From contig NZ_FNTJ01000001.1 of the NCBI RefSeq assembly GCF_900105185.1, positions 310,001 to 374,000 of the forward strand: 64,000 nt of DNA, written 5' to 3'. The position numbers were made by a program, and so were the translations under genes. Source of the stretch: Pseudomonas saponiphila (GTDB taxonomy: Bacteria; Pseudomonadota; Gammaproteobacteria; Pseudomonadales; Pseudomonadaceae). Below, one piece after another: positions 16,426 to 25,578 of the stretch (positions are counted from its first letter, which is position 1; the number at the start of each line of letters is the position of its first letter). The notes beneath the pieces were generated by a model, which saw nothing but the letters and a program-made list of their open reading frames with translations, was not told where the DNA came from and made no database searches.

Positions 16426-17133
16426 TCAGAATGAAGGGGCCTGCTGGCGACGCTTCCATTGGCTGAGGCGCTGTTGCAGGTTCAGCGGGCTGTGGATCTG
16501 TTGCTGGCGGGCGCGGTTGAACAGGATCAATGCCAGTTCCGCGGTGGCCAGGGCGTCGGCCGCCGCATGGTGGCGCTCCACCACTTGCAGCTTGAACTCA
16601 CTGATCCAGTCGTCCAGCCCGGCTTCGCGGATGTGGGCCTCTGGGCAGAGCATGGGCGCCATGTCCGCGACGTCGAGGAAGCGGTGCTGCAGGCGATAGC
16701 CCAGGCTGTCCTTCAAGGCCCGGCCAAGCATGTGCTGGTCGAAGGGCGCATGAAAGGCCAGCAGCGGGCTGTCGCCGACGAACTCCATGAAATCCAGCAA
16801 GGCTTCCACCGGATCGCAGCCGGCGGCGATGGCGCTGGGGCCCAGGCCATGGATCAGCACGCTGGGGCTGAGTTTGTGGCCCTCGCGTTGCAGGGTGCGT
16901 TCGAACTGCTGGCTGAAGTCGATGGCACCGTCCTCGATCACCACCGCGCCGATCGACAGCACCTGGTCGCGGTTGAGGTTGAGGCCGGTGGTTTCCAGGT
17001 CCACCACTACCCAGCGCTGTTCGCGCAGGCTGCCTTCACCCAGTTCGGTGAAGGCGGGCAGGCGGTCGCGGCGTTGTTGCTGCTCGGCGGTCAGTACGCT
17101 GACGGCGGGACGGAACCAGGCAAACAGGCTCAT
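16426..17133 (-). CDS. DEDDh 3'-5' exonuclease (DNA polymerase III epsilon-like)
   Basis: 235 residues. Exonuclease motifs are complete: ExoI VVVDLETTG with D45 and E47, ExoII HAPFDQHML with D132, ExoIII ERHHAAADALATAE with H189 and D193. This is the DnaQ-like proofreading fold without the polymerase-binding tail of true DnaQ. The gene starts inside the stop codon of the upstream cNMP/CBS/DUF294 gene (ATGA), and the same gene pair is frequent in pseudomonads and relatives. The nuclease may act on DNA or RNA ends as part of a signalling pathway; that link is inferred from coupling only. Confidence 0.9.
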   Translation of the reverse strand: MSLFAWFRPAVSVLTAEQQQRRDRLPAFTELGEGSLREQRWVVVDLETTGLNLNRDQVLSIGAVVIEDGAIDFSQQFERTLQREGHKLSPSVLIHGLGPSAIAAGCDPVEALLDFMEFVGDSPLLAFHAPFDQHMLGRALKDSLGYRLQHRFLDVADMAPMLCPEAHIREAGLDDWISEFKLQVVERHHAAADALATAELALILFNRARQQQIHSPLNLQQRLSQWKRRQQAPSF

Positions 17134-19064
17134 AACTGGTACCGCAGGGCCAGGCTGCTTTGCAGGCGCTGGGCCTGGCGCAGGGACTCGCGCAGGATGC
17201 GCCGGTCCAGGTGGTTCAGGCTGTCCGGGTCGACGCGGTTGGAATAGGGCTGGTTCTCCCGGGTCTGGCGTTGATGCTGTTGCATGCGGGTCTGCTGGAT
17301 GAAGTGGTAGGCCTCTTCATAGGCCGCGCCGTCCAGGGGCTCGATGACTTGCCTGGACACCAGCTGGCGCAGGCGCTCCAGGGTATTGATCGCGCCGATG
17401 CCGTTGGCCAGGGCCAGCAGCCGGGCGCCGTCGACGAAGGGCGTGAGGCCCTGGACCTTGAGGTCGAGGGTGGCTTTTTCGCCGTTCTTGCGGGCCAGCA
17501 CGAACTCGCGAAAACGCCCCACGGGCGGGCGCTGGCGCAGGGCGTTTTCCGCCATCATGCGCTGGAACAGGCGGTTGTCCGCGACCTGGTCGAGGATGCC
17601 CCGGCGCAGTTGTTCGGCGCCCTGTTCATCGCCCCAGACCACCCGCAGGTCGAAATAGATGCTCGAACCCAGGAGGTTTTCCGGGGTCGCCTCACGGATG
17701 AAGGCGGCGAAGCGCCGGGACCATTCGGCGCGGGACAGGCACAGCTCGGGGTTGCCGGCCATGATGTTGCCCTTGCACAGGGTGAAGCCGCACAGCGCCA
17801 GGCTTTGGTTGATCTGCTGGGCAATGGGCAGCAGCTTGCCGCGAATTTCCGCGGCGTGGGCGGCGTCCCGGGCTTCGAACAGGATGCCGTTGTCCTGATC
17901 GGTGTGCAGGGTCTGTTCGCGCCGGCCTTCGCTGCCAAAGCACAGCCAGCTGAAGGGCACGCCGGGATCGCCCTTGTCGGCCAGGGTCAGTTCGATTACC
18001 CGGCATACGGTGTGATCGTTGAGCAGGGTGATGATGTGGGTGATCTGGGTCGAGGAGGCGCCGTGGGCCAGCATGCGTTCCACCAACTGGCCGATCTCGC
18101 CCCGCAGCGCCACCAGATGCTCGACCCGGGGGGCGTTGCGGATGGTCCGGGCTAGGTGTACCAGATCGACCCGTTGCAGGGAGAACAGGTCGCGTTCGGA
18201 CACCACGCCGCACAGGCGCTGGTCCTTGACCAGGCAGACGTGGGCGATATGGCGCTCGGTCATGGCGATGGCGGCGTCGAAGGCGCTGTGGTCCGGGCTG
18301 AGAAAGAACGGCGCCTGGGTCATGTGGTGTTCGATGGGCTGGTTGAGGTCCTGGCTGCCGTCGGCCACCACCTGGCGCAGGTCGCGCAGGGTGAAGATCC
18401 CCAGGGGCGCCTTGTGTTCGTCCACCACCACGATGCTGCCCACTTGCTGTTCGTGCATCAGCGCCACGGCTTCGCGCAACGGCGTCTGCGGACTGCAGGC
18501 CACCGGGTGACGCATGGCTAGCTCGCCGAGGCGGGTGTTCAGCGAATACTGGGTGCCGAGGGTTTCCACGGCCTTCTGCTTGACCTGCTGGTTGACCTGA
18601 TCCAGCAGGCTGCTGACCCCGCGCAGGGCGAAATCGCGGAACTCCGCGGACAGGGCGAACAGTTTGATGAAGGCGTTCTTGTTCAGTTGCAGGCAGAAGG
18701 TGTCTTCGGCGGCGCGATGTTCGGTGCGGGTCGCCCGTTCGCCGAGCAAGGCGGCGAGGGGAAAGCACTCGCCGGTGGTGATTTCGAAAGTGGTTTCGGT
18801 GCTGCCCTTGGCGGCGTGGGTGCGTTCGCCCACGACCCGGCCCTGCTTGACGATGTAGAAGTGCTCGACCGGACCGTCGGCCGGCTTGATGATGCTGTCG
18901 CCCGGCCCATAGAAGCGCAGCTGGCATTGCTCTACCAGGTAGGCCAGGTGGAGGTTTTCCATCTGGTTGAAGGGCGGGAAGCGTTGCAGGAACTGCACGG
19001 TCCCCTGGATGTTCTGCAACACCGCGGTCTTGCCGGCCTGGGTGAAGGCGTCCGCTTTACTCAT
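17130..19064 (-). CDS. cNMP-binding / CBS / DUF294 nucleotidyltransferase signalling protein
   Basis: 644 residues with four parts in order. First is a cyclic-nucleotide-binding beta-roll (about 30-150: LRFYGPGDSIIKPADGPVEHFYIVKQGRVVGE). Then come two CBS repeats (about 185-310: VACSQTPLREAVALMHEQQVGSIVVVDEHKAPLGIFTLRDL and a second with SERDLFS). A DUF294 nucleotidyltransferase-like domain (about 340-480: FGSEGRREQTLHTDQDNGILFE, with the GSxxR and D-x-D elements) and a DUF294 C-terminal helical domain (to about 620) follow. It resembles GlnD-like protein-modifying enzymes regulated by nucleotides. It is translationally coupled to the exonuclease gene downstream. The target is unknown. Confidence 0.9.
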   Translation of the reverse strand: MSKADAFTQAGKTAVLQNIQGTVQFLQRFPPFNQMENLHLAYLVEQCQLRFYGPGDSIIKPADGPVEHFYIVKQGRVVGERTHAAKGSTETTFEITTGECFPLAALLGERATRTEHRAAEDTFCLQLNKNAFIKLFALSAEFRDFALRGVSSLLDQVNQQVKQKAVETLGTQYSLNTRLGELAMRHPVACSPQTPLREAVALMHEQQVGSIVVVDEHKAPLGIFTLRDLRQVVADGSQDLNQPIEHHMTQAPFFLSPDHSAFDAAIAMTERHIAHVCLVKDQRLCGVVSERDLFSLQRVDLVHLARTIRNAPRVEHLVALRGEIGQLVERMLAHGASSTQITHIITLLNDHTVCRVIELTLADKGDPGVPFSWLCFGSEGRREQTLHTDQDNGILFEARDAAHAAEIRGKLLPIAQQINQSLALCGFTLCKGNIMAGNPELCLSRAEWSRRFAAFIREATPENLLGSSIYFDLRVVWGDEQGAEQLRRGILDQVADNRLFQRMMAENALRQRPPVGRFREFVLARKNGEKATLDLKVQGLTPFVDGARLLALANGIGAINTLERLRQLVSRQVIEPLDGAAYEEAYHFIQQTRMQQHQRQTRENQPYSNRVDPDSLNHLDRRILRESLRQAQRLQSSLALRYQL

Positions 19065-19323
19065 AACGATTACCGCAGTCTTTTTGGAGTTGTTGTGGTC
19101 GGATCACGGCAATGGTCGGCGCCTGGGGCGGGAGTGCCCATTGGACGTAAGTCTAGGTAGCGGTCGCTTTCCAGGACATTTGGCTTTGAGCCTGCGGTCA
19201 TCCATGCGAAAACGCTCTGATCGGGGCTCTTGGCAATTTTTCCGACGAAGTGCACATTGGAAGCCTGCTTAGCGATGTCTGACCACAGTGCTAGGGGATT
19301 GATTGGTTCATGTTGAGAAATGT

Positions 19324-19770
19324 ATGCCCGACCACGATATTTTGAGTGACGCCGAGCGCGAGGCTCTGAGCGAGGCCATGCTTGAGCCGGACCTGCCCGC
19401 TCAGCGTGTGCTCATTGCCGATGACGACAAGGATGCCCGGGAGCTGCTTGCGGAAATTCTGGGTCTGGATGGCATTCGCTGCATGACCGCCGCCAGCGGC
19501 AAGGCCGCTCTCGAACTGCTCGAATCGAACAAATCCATCGGCCTGCTGATCACTGATCTGCGCATGGCGCCCTGCAGTGGCCTGGATCTGATTCGCCGGG
19601 TGCGTGAATCGGAGCGGGCGGCGCTGCCGATCATCATCATTTCCGGTGACGCCGATGTGCGCGATGCGATTGCCGCCATGCACCTGAGCGTGGTGGATTT
19701 CCTGCTCAAGCCCATCGATACCGGCAAGCTTCTGGCCCTGGTCAAGCATGAGCTGGGAGTGGTGCGCTAG
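19324..19770 (+). CDS. Single-domain response regulator
   Basis: 148 residues: a short acidic leader and one receiver domain. It has the acidic cluster D33-D35 (LIADDDKDARELL), phosphoacceptor D78 (LLITDLRM), S107 (IIISGDADV) and K129 (FLLKPID). There is no output domain, so it must act by protein contact, as a phosphate sink or an anti-adaptor. It has no histidine kinase neighbour. ATG 19324 is preferred to the TTG 21 bases upstream; GAGAA lies just before it. A strong bidirectional terminator separates it from the convergent malate synthase gene. The 259 bases upstream hold no other recognisable gene. Confidence 0.88.
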   Translation: MPDHDILSDAEREALSEAMLEPDLPAQRVLIADDDKDARELLAEILGLDGIRCMTAASGKAALELLESNKSIGLLITDLRMAPCSGLDLIRRVRESERAALPIIIISGDADVRDAIAAMHLSVVDFLLKPIDTGKLLALVKHELGVVR

Positions 19771-19790
19771 AAGGCTTTGACACTGGCAAT

Positions 19791-19825
19791 AAAAAAGCCC
19801 CGGTCCACAGGACCGGGGCTTTTTA
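19791..19825. terminator. Bidirectional intrinsic terminator
   Basis: A perfect 10-bp stem (GCCCCGGTCC at 19797-19806, loop ACA, GGACCGGGGC at 19810-19819) has six A on the left and five T on the right. It can therefore end both the response-regulator transcript and the convergent glcB transcript. Confidence 0.95.
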
Positions 19826-19845
19826 ATGGGTGTTGCCAGGCGTTG

Positions 19846-22023
19846 TTACAGGCCGTTCTTGGCCTTGAACTCGCGACGGCGACGGTGCAGGACCGGCTCG
19901 GTGTAGCCGTTGGGCTGCTGGGTGCCTTCGATCACCAGTTCCAGGGCGGCCTGGAAGGCGATGTTGCTGTCGAAGTCCGGCGCCAGCGGGCGGTACAGCG
20001 GGTCGCCGGCGTTCTGCCGGTCAACCACCGGGGCCATGCGCTTGAGGCTTTCCAGCACCTGCTCCTGGGTCACCACGCCGTGGCGCAGCCAGTTGGCGAT
20101 GTGCTGGCTGGAGATGCGCAGGGTGGCGCGGTCTTCCATCAGGCCGACGTCGTTGATGTCCGGCACCTTGGAGCAGCCCACGCCCTGGTCGATCCAGCGC
20201 ACTACGTAGCCGAGAATGCCCTGGGCGTTGTTGTCCAGTTCGTTCTTGATCTGCTCGGCCGACCAGTTGGTGTCGCTGGCCAGGGGGATGGTCAGGATGT
20301 CGTCCACCGAAGCGCGAGGGCGCTTGGCCAGTTCGGCCTGACGGGCGAACACGTCGACCTTGTGGTAGTGCAGCACGTGCAGGGCAGCGGCGGTTGGCGA
20401 CGGCACCCAGGCGGTATTGGCACCGGCCAGCGGGTGGGCGATTTTCTGTTCGAGCATGGCGGCCATCAGATCCGGCATGGCCCACATGCCCTTGCCGATC
20501 TGCGCGCGGCCTTGCAGGCCGGTGGACAGGCCGATGTCGACGTTCCAGTTTTCGTAGGCGCCGATCCATTTCTCGGCCTTCATGTCGGCCTTGCGCACCA
20601 TGGCGCCGGCTTCCATGGAGGTGTGGATCTCGTCGCCGGTGCGGTCGAGGAAGCCGGTGTTGATGAACACCACGCGCTCGCTGGCGGCCTTGATGCAGGC
20701 CTTGAGGTTGACCGTGGTGCGGCGCTCCTCGTCCATGATTCCGACTTTCAGGGTGTTGCGCGGCAGGTTCAGCACCTCTTCGATGCGGCCGAACAGTTCG
20801 TTGGTGAACGCGGCTTCTTCAGGGCCGTGCATCTTCGGCTTGACGATGTACACCGAGCCGGTGCGGCTGTTCTTGCGCGAGGTGTTGCCGTTGAGGTTGT
20901 GGATCGCCGCGAGGCTGGTGACCAGGCCGTCGAGGATGCCTTCCGGCACTTCGTTGCCGTGCTTGTCGAGGATCGCGTCGATGGTCATCAGGTGGCCGAC
21001 GTTGCGCACGAACAGCAGCGAGCGACCGTGCAGTTTCACCGGCTCGCCGTTGACGCCGGTGTATTCGCGGTCGGCGTTCATGGTGCGGGTGAAGGACTTG
21101 CCACCCTTGCTCACTTCTTCCGCCAGGTCGCCCTTCATCAGGCCGAGCCAGTTGCGGTAGATCACCACCTTGTCATCGGCATCGACGGCGGCGACCGAGT
21201 CTTCGCAGTCCATGATGGTGGTCAGGGCCGCTTCCATCAGCAGGTCCTTGACCCCGGCGGCATCGGTCTGGCCGACCGGGCTTGCGGCGTCGATCTGGAT
21301 CTCGAAGTGCAGGCCGTTGTGCTTGAGCAGGATCGCGGTAGGGGCTGCGGCATCGCCCTGGTAGCCGATCAGTTGCGCATCGTCGCGCAGGCCGCTGTTG
21401 CTACCGCCCTTGAGGCCCACCACCAGCTTGCCGCCGACGATCTTGTAGCTCAGCGAATCCACGTGGGAGCCGGCGGTCAGCGGCGCCGACTCATCGAGGA
21501 AGGCACGGGCGAAGGCAATGACCTTGTCGCCGCGAACCTTGTTGTAGCCTTTGCCTTTTTCCGCGCCATCGGCTTCGCTGATGGCGTCGGTGCCGTACAG
21601 CGCGTCGTACAGCGAGCCCCAGCGGGCGTTGGAGGCGTTGAGGGCGAAGCGCGCATTCATCACCGGCACCACCAGCTGCGGGCCGGCCATGTGGGCGATT
21701 TCTTCATCGACGTTTTGCGTCGTGGCCTGGAAATCCGCCGCTTCTGGCAGCAGGTAACCGATGTCTTGCAGGAAGGCTTTGTAGGCCACGGCATCGTGGG
21801 CCTGGCCGGCACGGGACTGGTGCCAGGCATCGATCCGCGCCTGTAAATCGTCGCGTTTGGCGAGTAGGGCTTTGTTCTTCGGTGCCAGGTCGTGAATGAC
21901 CTTGTCGGCACCGGCCCAGAACGCGTCGGCGGTGAGGCCGGTACCGGGAATGGCTTCGTTGTTCACGAAGTCGAACAGGACTCTGGCGACCTGCAGGCCA
22001 CCGACTTGAACGTGTTCAGTCAT
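19846..22023 (-). CDS. glcB: Malate synthase G
   Basis: 725 residues, the length of the monomeric G isoform. It condenses glyoxylate with acetyl-CoA to give malate and CoA, the second step of the glyoxylate shunt and of glycolate use. Landmarks are the Mg-binding/catalytic [14 protein letters not shown], the FVRNVGHLM block, the arginine-rich [13 protein letters not shown], the catalytic region [19 protein letters not shown] and the C-terminal WLRHGVV. ATG 22023 follows TGAGG. It stands alone, not in a glc operon. The upstream region has an inverted repeat that may be an operator. Confidence 0.97.
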   Translation of the reverse strand: MTEHVQVGGLQVARVLFDFVNNEAIPGTGLTADAFWAGADKVIHDLAPKNKALLAKRDDLQARIDAWHQSRAGQAHDAVAYKAFLQDIGYLLPEAADFQATTQNVDEEIAHMAGPQLVVPVMNARFALNASNARWGSLYDALYGTDAISEADGAEKGKGYNKVRGDKVIAFARAFLDESAPLTAGSHVDSLSYKIVGGKLVVGLKGGSNSGLRDDAQLIGYQGDAAAPTAILLKHNGLHFEIQIDAASPVGQTDAAGVKDLLMEAALTTIMDCEDSVAAVDADDKVVIYRNWLGLMKGDLAEEVSKGGKSFTRTMNADREYTGVNGEPVKLHGRSLLFVRNVGHLMTIDAILDKHGNEVPEGILDGLVTSLAAIHNLNGNTSRKNSRTGSVYIVKPKMHGPEEAAFTNELFGRIEEVLNLPRNTLKVGIMDEERRTTVNLKACIKAASERVVFINTGFLDRTGDEIHTSMEAGAMVRKADMKAEKWIGAYENWNVDIGLSTGLQGRAQIGKGMWAMPDLMAAMLEQKIAHPLAGANTAWVPSPTAAALHVLHYHKVDVFARQAELAKRPRASVDDILTIPLASDTNWSAEQIKNELDNNAQGILGYVVRWIDQGVGCSKVPDINDVGLMEDRATLRISSQHIANWLRHGVVTQEQVLESLKRMAPVVDRQNAGDPLYRPLAPDFDSNIAFQAALELVIEGTQQPNGYTEPVLHRRRREFKAKNGL

Positions 22024-22578
22024 TGCTTGCCTCACTCTGCTCAGCTATTTCGCTTTTCAGCTCTTCAAATTAACAATGAAGCCGGCGGCCATTTAAAGCA
22101 CAACCCTGTTCACCAGTACATGCCATTGCGGGCGGCTGGGTGCTTCCAATCAACGGCAGAGCCTTGCTGATGGGGGGTTGCAGGGGTTGCAGTCAGGCCT
22201 TGGCGGACATCGTTCCAACGTTATGTAGTGCGCGCTGCGGCATACTACATGATGAATTGCGGTTGTGAAAATTAGACTAAATTCGTCGTTCCGCGACTTA
22301 AGAATGCAGTGCGGTCACGCTGGGGGACGCGGTGTTCTCAAAAAGACGGTGGATTGTTCCATATAAATACAAAAAGTTGTACACGATTTGTGTTTTGCCC
22401 TGCGCTGCCCTCGTAGGAGTCGGCTTGCCGGCGAATGGGCCTTCGGGGTTTGCGTCGGCCTTGCGGGCGCATTCGCTGGCAAGCCAGCGCCTACACAAGC
22501 TGCCGCGATATGGGCTGGAAGGCGCGGGGATTGAGGCTGCCTATAATTGCTCTTTCATCATGAAAAGAGGGCTGCGCC
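22024..22578. other. Long divergent intergenic region between glcB and the GcvR-like gene
   Basis: 555 bases without a gene. Seen in it are an inverted repeat ATGTAGT-N14-ACTACAT (22223-22229 and 22244-22250), with half-site starts 21 bases apart, in a position to control glcB; AT-rich stretches near 22256-22285 and 22355-22395 that could hold promoters for either side; and two REP elements facing each other (22413-22435 and 22472-22494). I see no small ORF with a convincing ribosome site. Confidence 0.6.
22413..22494. repeat. Pair of inverted REP elements
   Basis: REP copies at 22413-22435 (GTAGGAGTCGGCTTGCCGGCGAA) and 22472-22494 (TTCGCTGGCAAGCCAGCGCCTAC) face each other across 36 bases, upstream of the GcvR-like gene. 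Confidence 0.88.
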
Positions 22579-23097
22579 ATGGACCATCTCGTTCTCACGG
22601 TATTCGCCCCGGACAAGGCCGGACAGGTCGAGCGGATCGCCCAGTGCATCGCCGAACATGGCGGCAACTGGCTGGAAAGTCGCCTGTCGCGCATGGCCGG
22701 GCAGTTTGCCGGCATCTTGCGGGTCGGGGTGCCGGCCGAGGCCTACGATGAGCTGGTGGATGCCTTGCAGGGCTTGTCGGCCCAGGGCATCCGGGTGTTG
22801 ATCGCCGAAAGTGGCATCGAACAGTCCTGCACCTGGAAACCCATCGCCATGGAGCTGGTGGGCAACGATCGCCCGGGGATCGTTCGCGACATCACGCGCT
22901 TGCTGGCGGAACAGGGGGTCAATCTCGAACGGCTGGTGACCGAGGTGCGCCCGGCGCCCATGAGCAGCGAGCCGCTGTTTCACGCGGAGGCAGTTCTGGC
23001 GGTGCCTCTGACCTTGTCTCTGGATGTATTGCAGTCGCGCCTGGAAACCCTGGCTGACGACCTGATGGTGGAGTTGGTGCTACGCAGCGAGGTCTGA
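22579..23097 (+). CDS. Glycine cleavage system transcriptional repressor-like ACT protein (GcvR type)
   Basis: 172 residues made of two ACT domains: about 3-75 (LVLTVFAPDKAGQVERIAQCIAEHGGNWLESRLSRMAGQFAGILRV) and about 88-165 (WKPIAMELVGNDRPGIVRDITRLLAEQGVNLERLVTEV). There is no DNA-binding domain. In E. coli GcvR binds glycine and blocks the activator GcvA; Pseudomonas members are annotated by the same two-domain form. ATG 22579 has AGAGG upstream. It is a single gene flanked by noncoding structured DNA. The role in glycine metabolism is inferred from the family. Confidence 0.82.
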   Translation: MDHLVLTVFAPDKAGQVERIAQCIAEHGGNWLESRLSRMAGQFAGILRVGVPAEAYDELVDALQGLSAQGIRVLIAESGIEQSCTWKPIAMELVGNDRPGIVRDITRLLAEQGVNLERLVTEVRPAPMSSEPLFHAEAVLAVPLTLSLDVLQSRLETLADDLMVELVLRSEV

Positions 23098-23113
23098 GTA
23101 CCACTCTTGGGGG

Positions 23114-23327
23114 TTATCCCAGTAAACCGTGCATGCGCCTGTGGATAACCTGTAGAAACCCGGCGCCAGCCCAGTACCGCCGCAGCGTTGCGTGTCCTGA
23201 TCAAAAAACCAGCAGTTTCAAGGGCTTGTGCACAAAGGGCGGGGATCAGGTTGTGGATAACCTTGGGAAGAACTGCTGCAGGCCACGACTGGCATGGCCT
23301 GCAGAGTGTTGGGTGTTTTTTGATCAG
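23114..23327. other. Structured noncoding region with two perfect DnaA boxes and nested inverted repeats
   Basis: Perfect DnaA 9-mers TGTGGATAA occur at 23140-23148 and 23252-23260, in the same orientation, plus a weaker opposite copy TTATCCCAG at 23114-23122. A perfect 13-base inverted repeat CTGATCAAAAAAC/GTTTTTTGATCAG (23197-23209 and 23315-23327) encloses a second pair CAGCAGTT/AACTGCTG (23210-23217 and 23271-23278), a palindrome TTGTGCACAA, and a 9-base stem CTGCAGGCC/GGCCTGCAG (23276-23284 and 23296-23304). The last stem plus the T-run could end gcvR-like transcription. The rest has no known assignment. Confidence 0.6.
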
Positions 23328-24211
23328 CGGCGGCCGCGCAGGCTGAGCCAGGCATCGACGCTGTACACCGCCAGACCGGCCCAGATAAACATGAAGGCCA
23401 GCAGGGTGCTGGCAGACAACTGCTCACCGAACAGCAGCACCGCCTGCAGCAATACCAAGGTTGGTGCCAGGTACTGGAGGAAGCCCAGGGTGGTGTAGGG
23501 CAGGTCCCGGGCGGCGGCGTTGAAGCACACCAGGGGAATCAGCGTGACCGGACCGGCGGCCACCAGCCACCAGGCCTGGGAGCTGCTCCAGAATTCGGCC
23601 TGGGCGCTGCTGGCGTCGGGGTGCAGCAGGAGCCAGCCCAGGGCAATGGGTACCAGCATCCAGGTTTCCACCACCAGCCCGGGCAGGGCCTTGACCGGCG
23701 CCTGCTTGCGGATCAGCCCATAGAAACCGAAGCTCAGGGCCAGTATCAGCGACACCCAGGGCAGGCTGCCCACCTGCCAGACTTGCTGGGCCACTCCCAG
23801 CGCCGCCAGGATCACCGCCAGCCACTGCAGGCGTCGCAGGCGTTCGCCGAGAATCAGCATGCCCAGCAGCACATTGACCAGGGGGTTGATGTAGTAGCCC
23901 AGGCTCGCTTCGAGCATGCGTCCGTTGTTCACCGCCCAGACATAGGTCAGCCAGTTGCCGGCGATCAGGGTGCCGCTCAGAGCCAGGATCGCCAGGCGCT
24001 TGGGGTTGTCGCGCAGCTCGCGCCACCAGCCGGGATGCTTCCACACCATCAGCAACAGAGCGCCGAACAGCGCCGACCAGAGCACCCGGTGGATGATGAT
24101 TTCTACGGCGGGAACGCTGGCGATGGCTTTGAAATAGAGCGGAAACAGACCCCAGATGATGTAGGCGGTCAGGCCCAGGATGTACCCGCGACGCGGGTTG
24201 GCGGCTTGCAT
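23324..24211 (-). CDS. rarD: EamA-family transporter RarD
   Basis: 295 residues with ten hydrophobic helices, starting MQAANPRRGYILGLTAYIIWGLFPLYFKAIASVPAVEIIIHRVLWS, the typical RarD opening. Other family blocks are GNWLTYVWAVNNGRMLEASLGYYINPLVNVLLGMLILGERL and the second EamA repeat LPYTTLGFLQYLAPTLVLLQAVLLFGEQLS. It is an inner-membrane protein of the drug/metabolite transporter superfamily; the name comes from chloramphenicol sensitivity, and the natural substrate is not established. Its stop codon lies within the right arm of the 13-base inverted repeat at 23315-23327. Confidence 0.9.
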   Translation of the reverse strand: MQAANPRRGYILGLTAYIIWGLFPLYFKAIASVPAVEIIIHRVLWSALFGALLLMVWKHPGWWRELRDNPKRLAILALSGTLIAGNWLTYVWAVNNGRMLEASLGYYINPLVNVLLGMLILGERLRRLQWLAVILAALGVAQQVWQVGSLPWVSLILALSFGFYGLIRKQAPVKALPGLVVETWMLVPIALGWLLLHPDASSAQAEFWSSSQAWWLVAAGPVTLIPLVCFNAAARDLPYTTLGFLQYLAPTLVLLQAVLLFGEQLSASTLLAFMFIWAGLAVYSVDAWLSLRGRR

Positions 24212-24340
24212 GCAGAGTCCTTGCTTAGGCAGCTAACAAAGCTGCGATTGTAAGGAGAATTGTTAGGACATGTCCTGACTTTTGCGCCGCTCGTTTCTGT
24301 GGGGGGAGGGCTTGTGGGCAATGGCGAACTTACGGGCCTC

Positions 24341-24455
24341 TTCGCTGGCGAGCCAGCTCCTACGGTTGGCGTTGTATCGAGGTGGACTCTTGTAGGAGCC
24401 GGCTTGCCGGCGAAGGCGACCTCATCGGCCTCTTCGCTGGCAAGCCAGCTCCTAC
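24341..24455. repeat. Cluster of three REP elements
   Basis: Three copies in alternating orientation: 24341-24363 (reverse), 24392-24414 (forward) and 24433-24455 (reverse). They fill much of the 251-base gap between rarD and srkA. No other feature is seen there. Confidence 0.9.
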
Positions 24456-24462
24456 AGGCAGG

Positions 24463-25437
24463 TCAGAACAGTTTGAGGGGCTCTTCGTCGAGGGCCGCCA
24501 GTTGTTCGCGCAGGGCCAGGACCTGTTCGCCCCAGTAACGCTCGCTGCCGAACCAGGGAAAGCTGTGGGGGAACGCCGGGTCGTCCCAGCGCCGCGCCAG
24601 CCAGGCGCTGTAGTGCATCAGGCGCAAGGCCCGCAGCGGTTCGATAAGGGCTAGCTCCCGTGGGTCGAAATCGTGGAACTCGCTGTAGCCATCCATCAGT
24701 TCCGAGAGCTGGCCGAGGCAGTCCTGGCGATTGCCGGCGAGCATCATCCACAGGTCCTGCACGGCAGGCCCCATGCGGCAGTCATCCAGGTCGACGATAT
24801 GGAACATCTCGTCGCGGCACATCATGTTGCCCGGGTGGCAATCGCCGTGCAGGCGGATGGTCTGGTGCGGGGTAGCCTGGTACACCTCTTCCACTCGCTT
24901 GAGCAGGTCCCGGGCTACGGACTCGTAGGCCGGCAGCAGGCTCTTGGGAATGAAGCCGCCTTGCAGCAGGGTGGCCAGGGAGTCTTGACCGAAGTTCTGC
25001 ACCCCCAGGGCTTCGCGGTGCTCGAAGGGGCGGGTCGCGCCTACGGCGTGCAGGCGCCCGAGCAACTGGCCGAGGCGATAGAGCTGGTCCAGGTTGCCCG
25101 GTTCCGGGGCCCTGCCGCCGCGGCGGGGAAACAGGGCGAAGCGAAAGCCCGCGTGCTCGAACAGGCTGGCCCCGTCGTGGACGATTGGCGCCACCACCGG
25201 CACCTCGCACTCGGCCAGTTCGAAGGTGAAACGGTGCTCTTCGAGGATGGCTTGGTTGGTCCAGCGCTGGGGCCGGTAGAACTTGGCAATCAGTGGTTCG
25301 CTTTCGTCGATACCCACCTGATAGACGCGGTTTTCGTAGCTGTTGAGCGCCAATACGCGGGCGTCGCTGAGAAAGCCGATGCTTTCAACGGCGTCCAGGA
25401 CCAGGTCGGGGGTCAGTGTTTCAAACGGGTGGGACAT
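24463..25437 (-). CDS. srkA: Stress response serine/threonine protein kinase SrkA (YihE)
   Basis: 324 residues of the aminoglycoside-phosphotransferase-like kinase fold. It begins HPFETLTPDLVLDAVESIGFLSDARVLALNSYENRVYQVGIDESEPLIAKFYRP (nucleotide-binding beta-sheet, with the Lys of IAKFY). Catalytic loop HGDCHPGN starts at H197 (D199 as base), and the metal-binding IVDLDD contains D216. SrkA/YihE of enterics counteracts MazEF-linked stress death by phosphorylating proteins; here the neighbourhood adds nothing to that. ATG 25437 gives the usual family start MSHPF. Neighbours on both sides are separated by REP elements. Confidence 0.93.
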   Translation of the reverse strand: MSHPFETLTPDLVLDAVESIGFLSDARVLALNSYENRVYQVGIDESEPLIAKFYRPQRWTNQAILEEHRFTFELAECEVPVVAPIVHDGASLFEHAGFRFALFPRRGGRAPEPGNLDQLYRLGQLLGRLHAVGATRPFEHREALGVQNFGQDSLATLLQGGFIPKSLLPAYESVARDLLKRVEEVYQATPHQTIRLHGDCHPGNMMCRDEMFHIVDLDDCRMGPAVQDLWMMLAGNRQDCLGQLSELMDGYSEFHDFDPRELALIEPLRALRLMHYSAWLARRWDDPAFPHSFPWFGSERYWGEQVLALREQLAALDEEPLKLF

Positions 25438-25523
25438 GCTTACTCCTGCTCGCAGCAGGCTGCCGCGTCCGGCCAGGCATGGTAACGCAGACGGGGAGCC
25501 AGTGGGGGAGGGTTTGCCGGTGG

Positions 25524-25546
25524 TTCGCCGGCGAGCCGGCTCCTAC
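25524..25546 (-). repeat. REP element
   Basis: TTCGCCGGCGAGCCGGCTCCTAC between srkA and the phoX-like gene, probably beyond the phosphatase stop codon in its mRNA. Confidence 0.85.
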
Positions 25547-25578
25547 GAAGGGAGGAGCCGGTGGGCACAGCGCGAGGA

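Noticed and set aside
19777..21846. A 689-codon plus-strand frame opposite glcB
   Set aside because: Antisense shadow of malate synthase G, His/Gln/Gly-rich and starting before the terminator.
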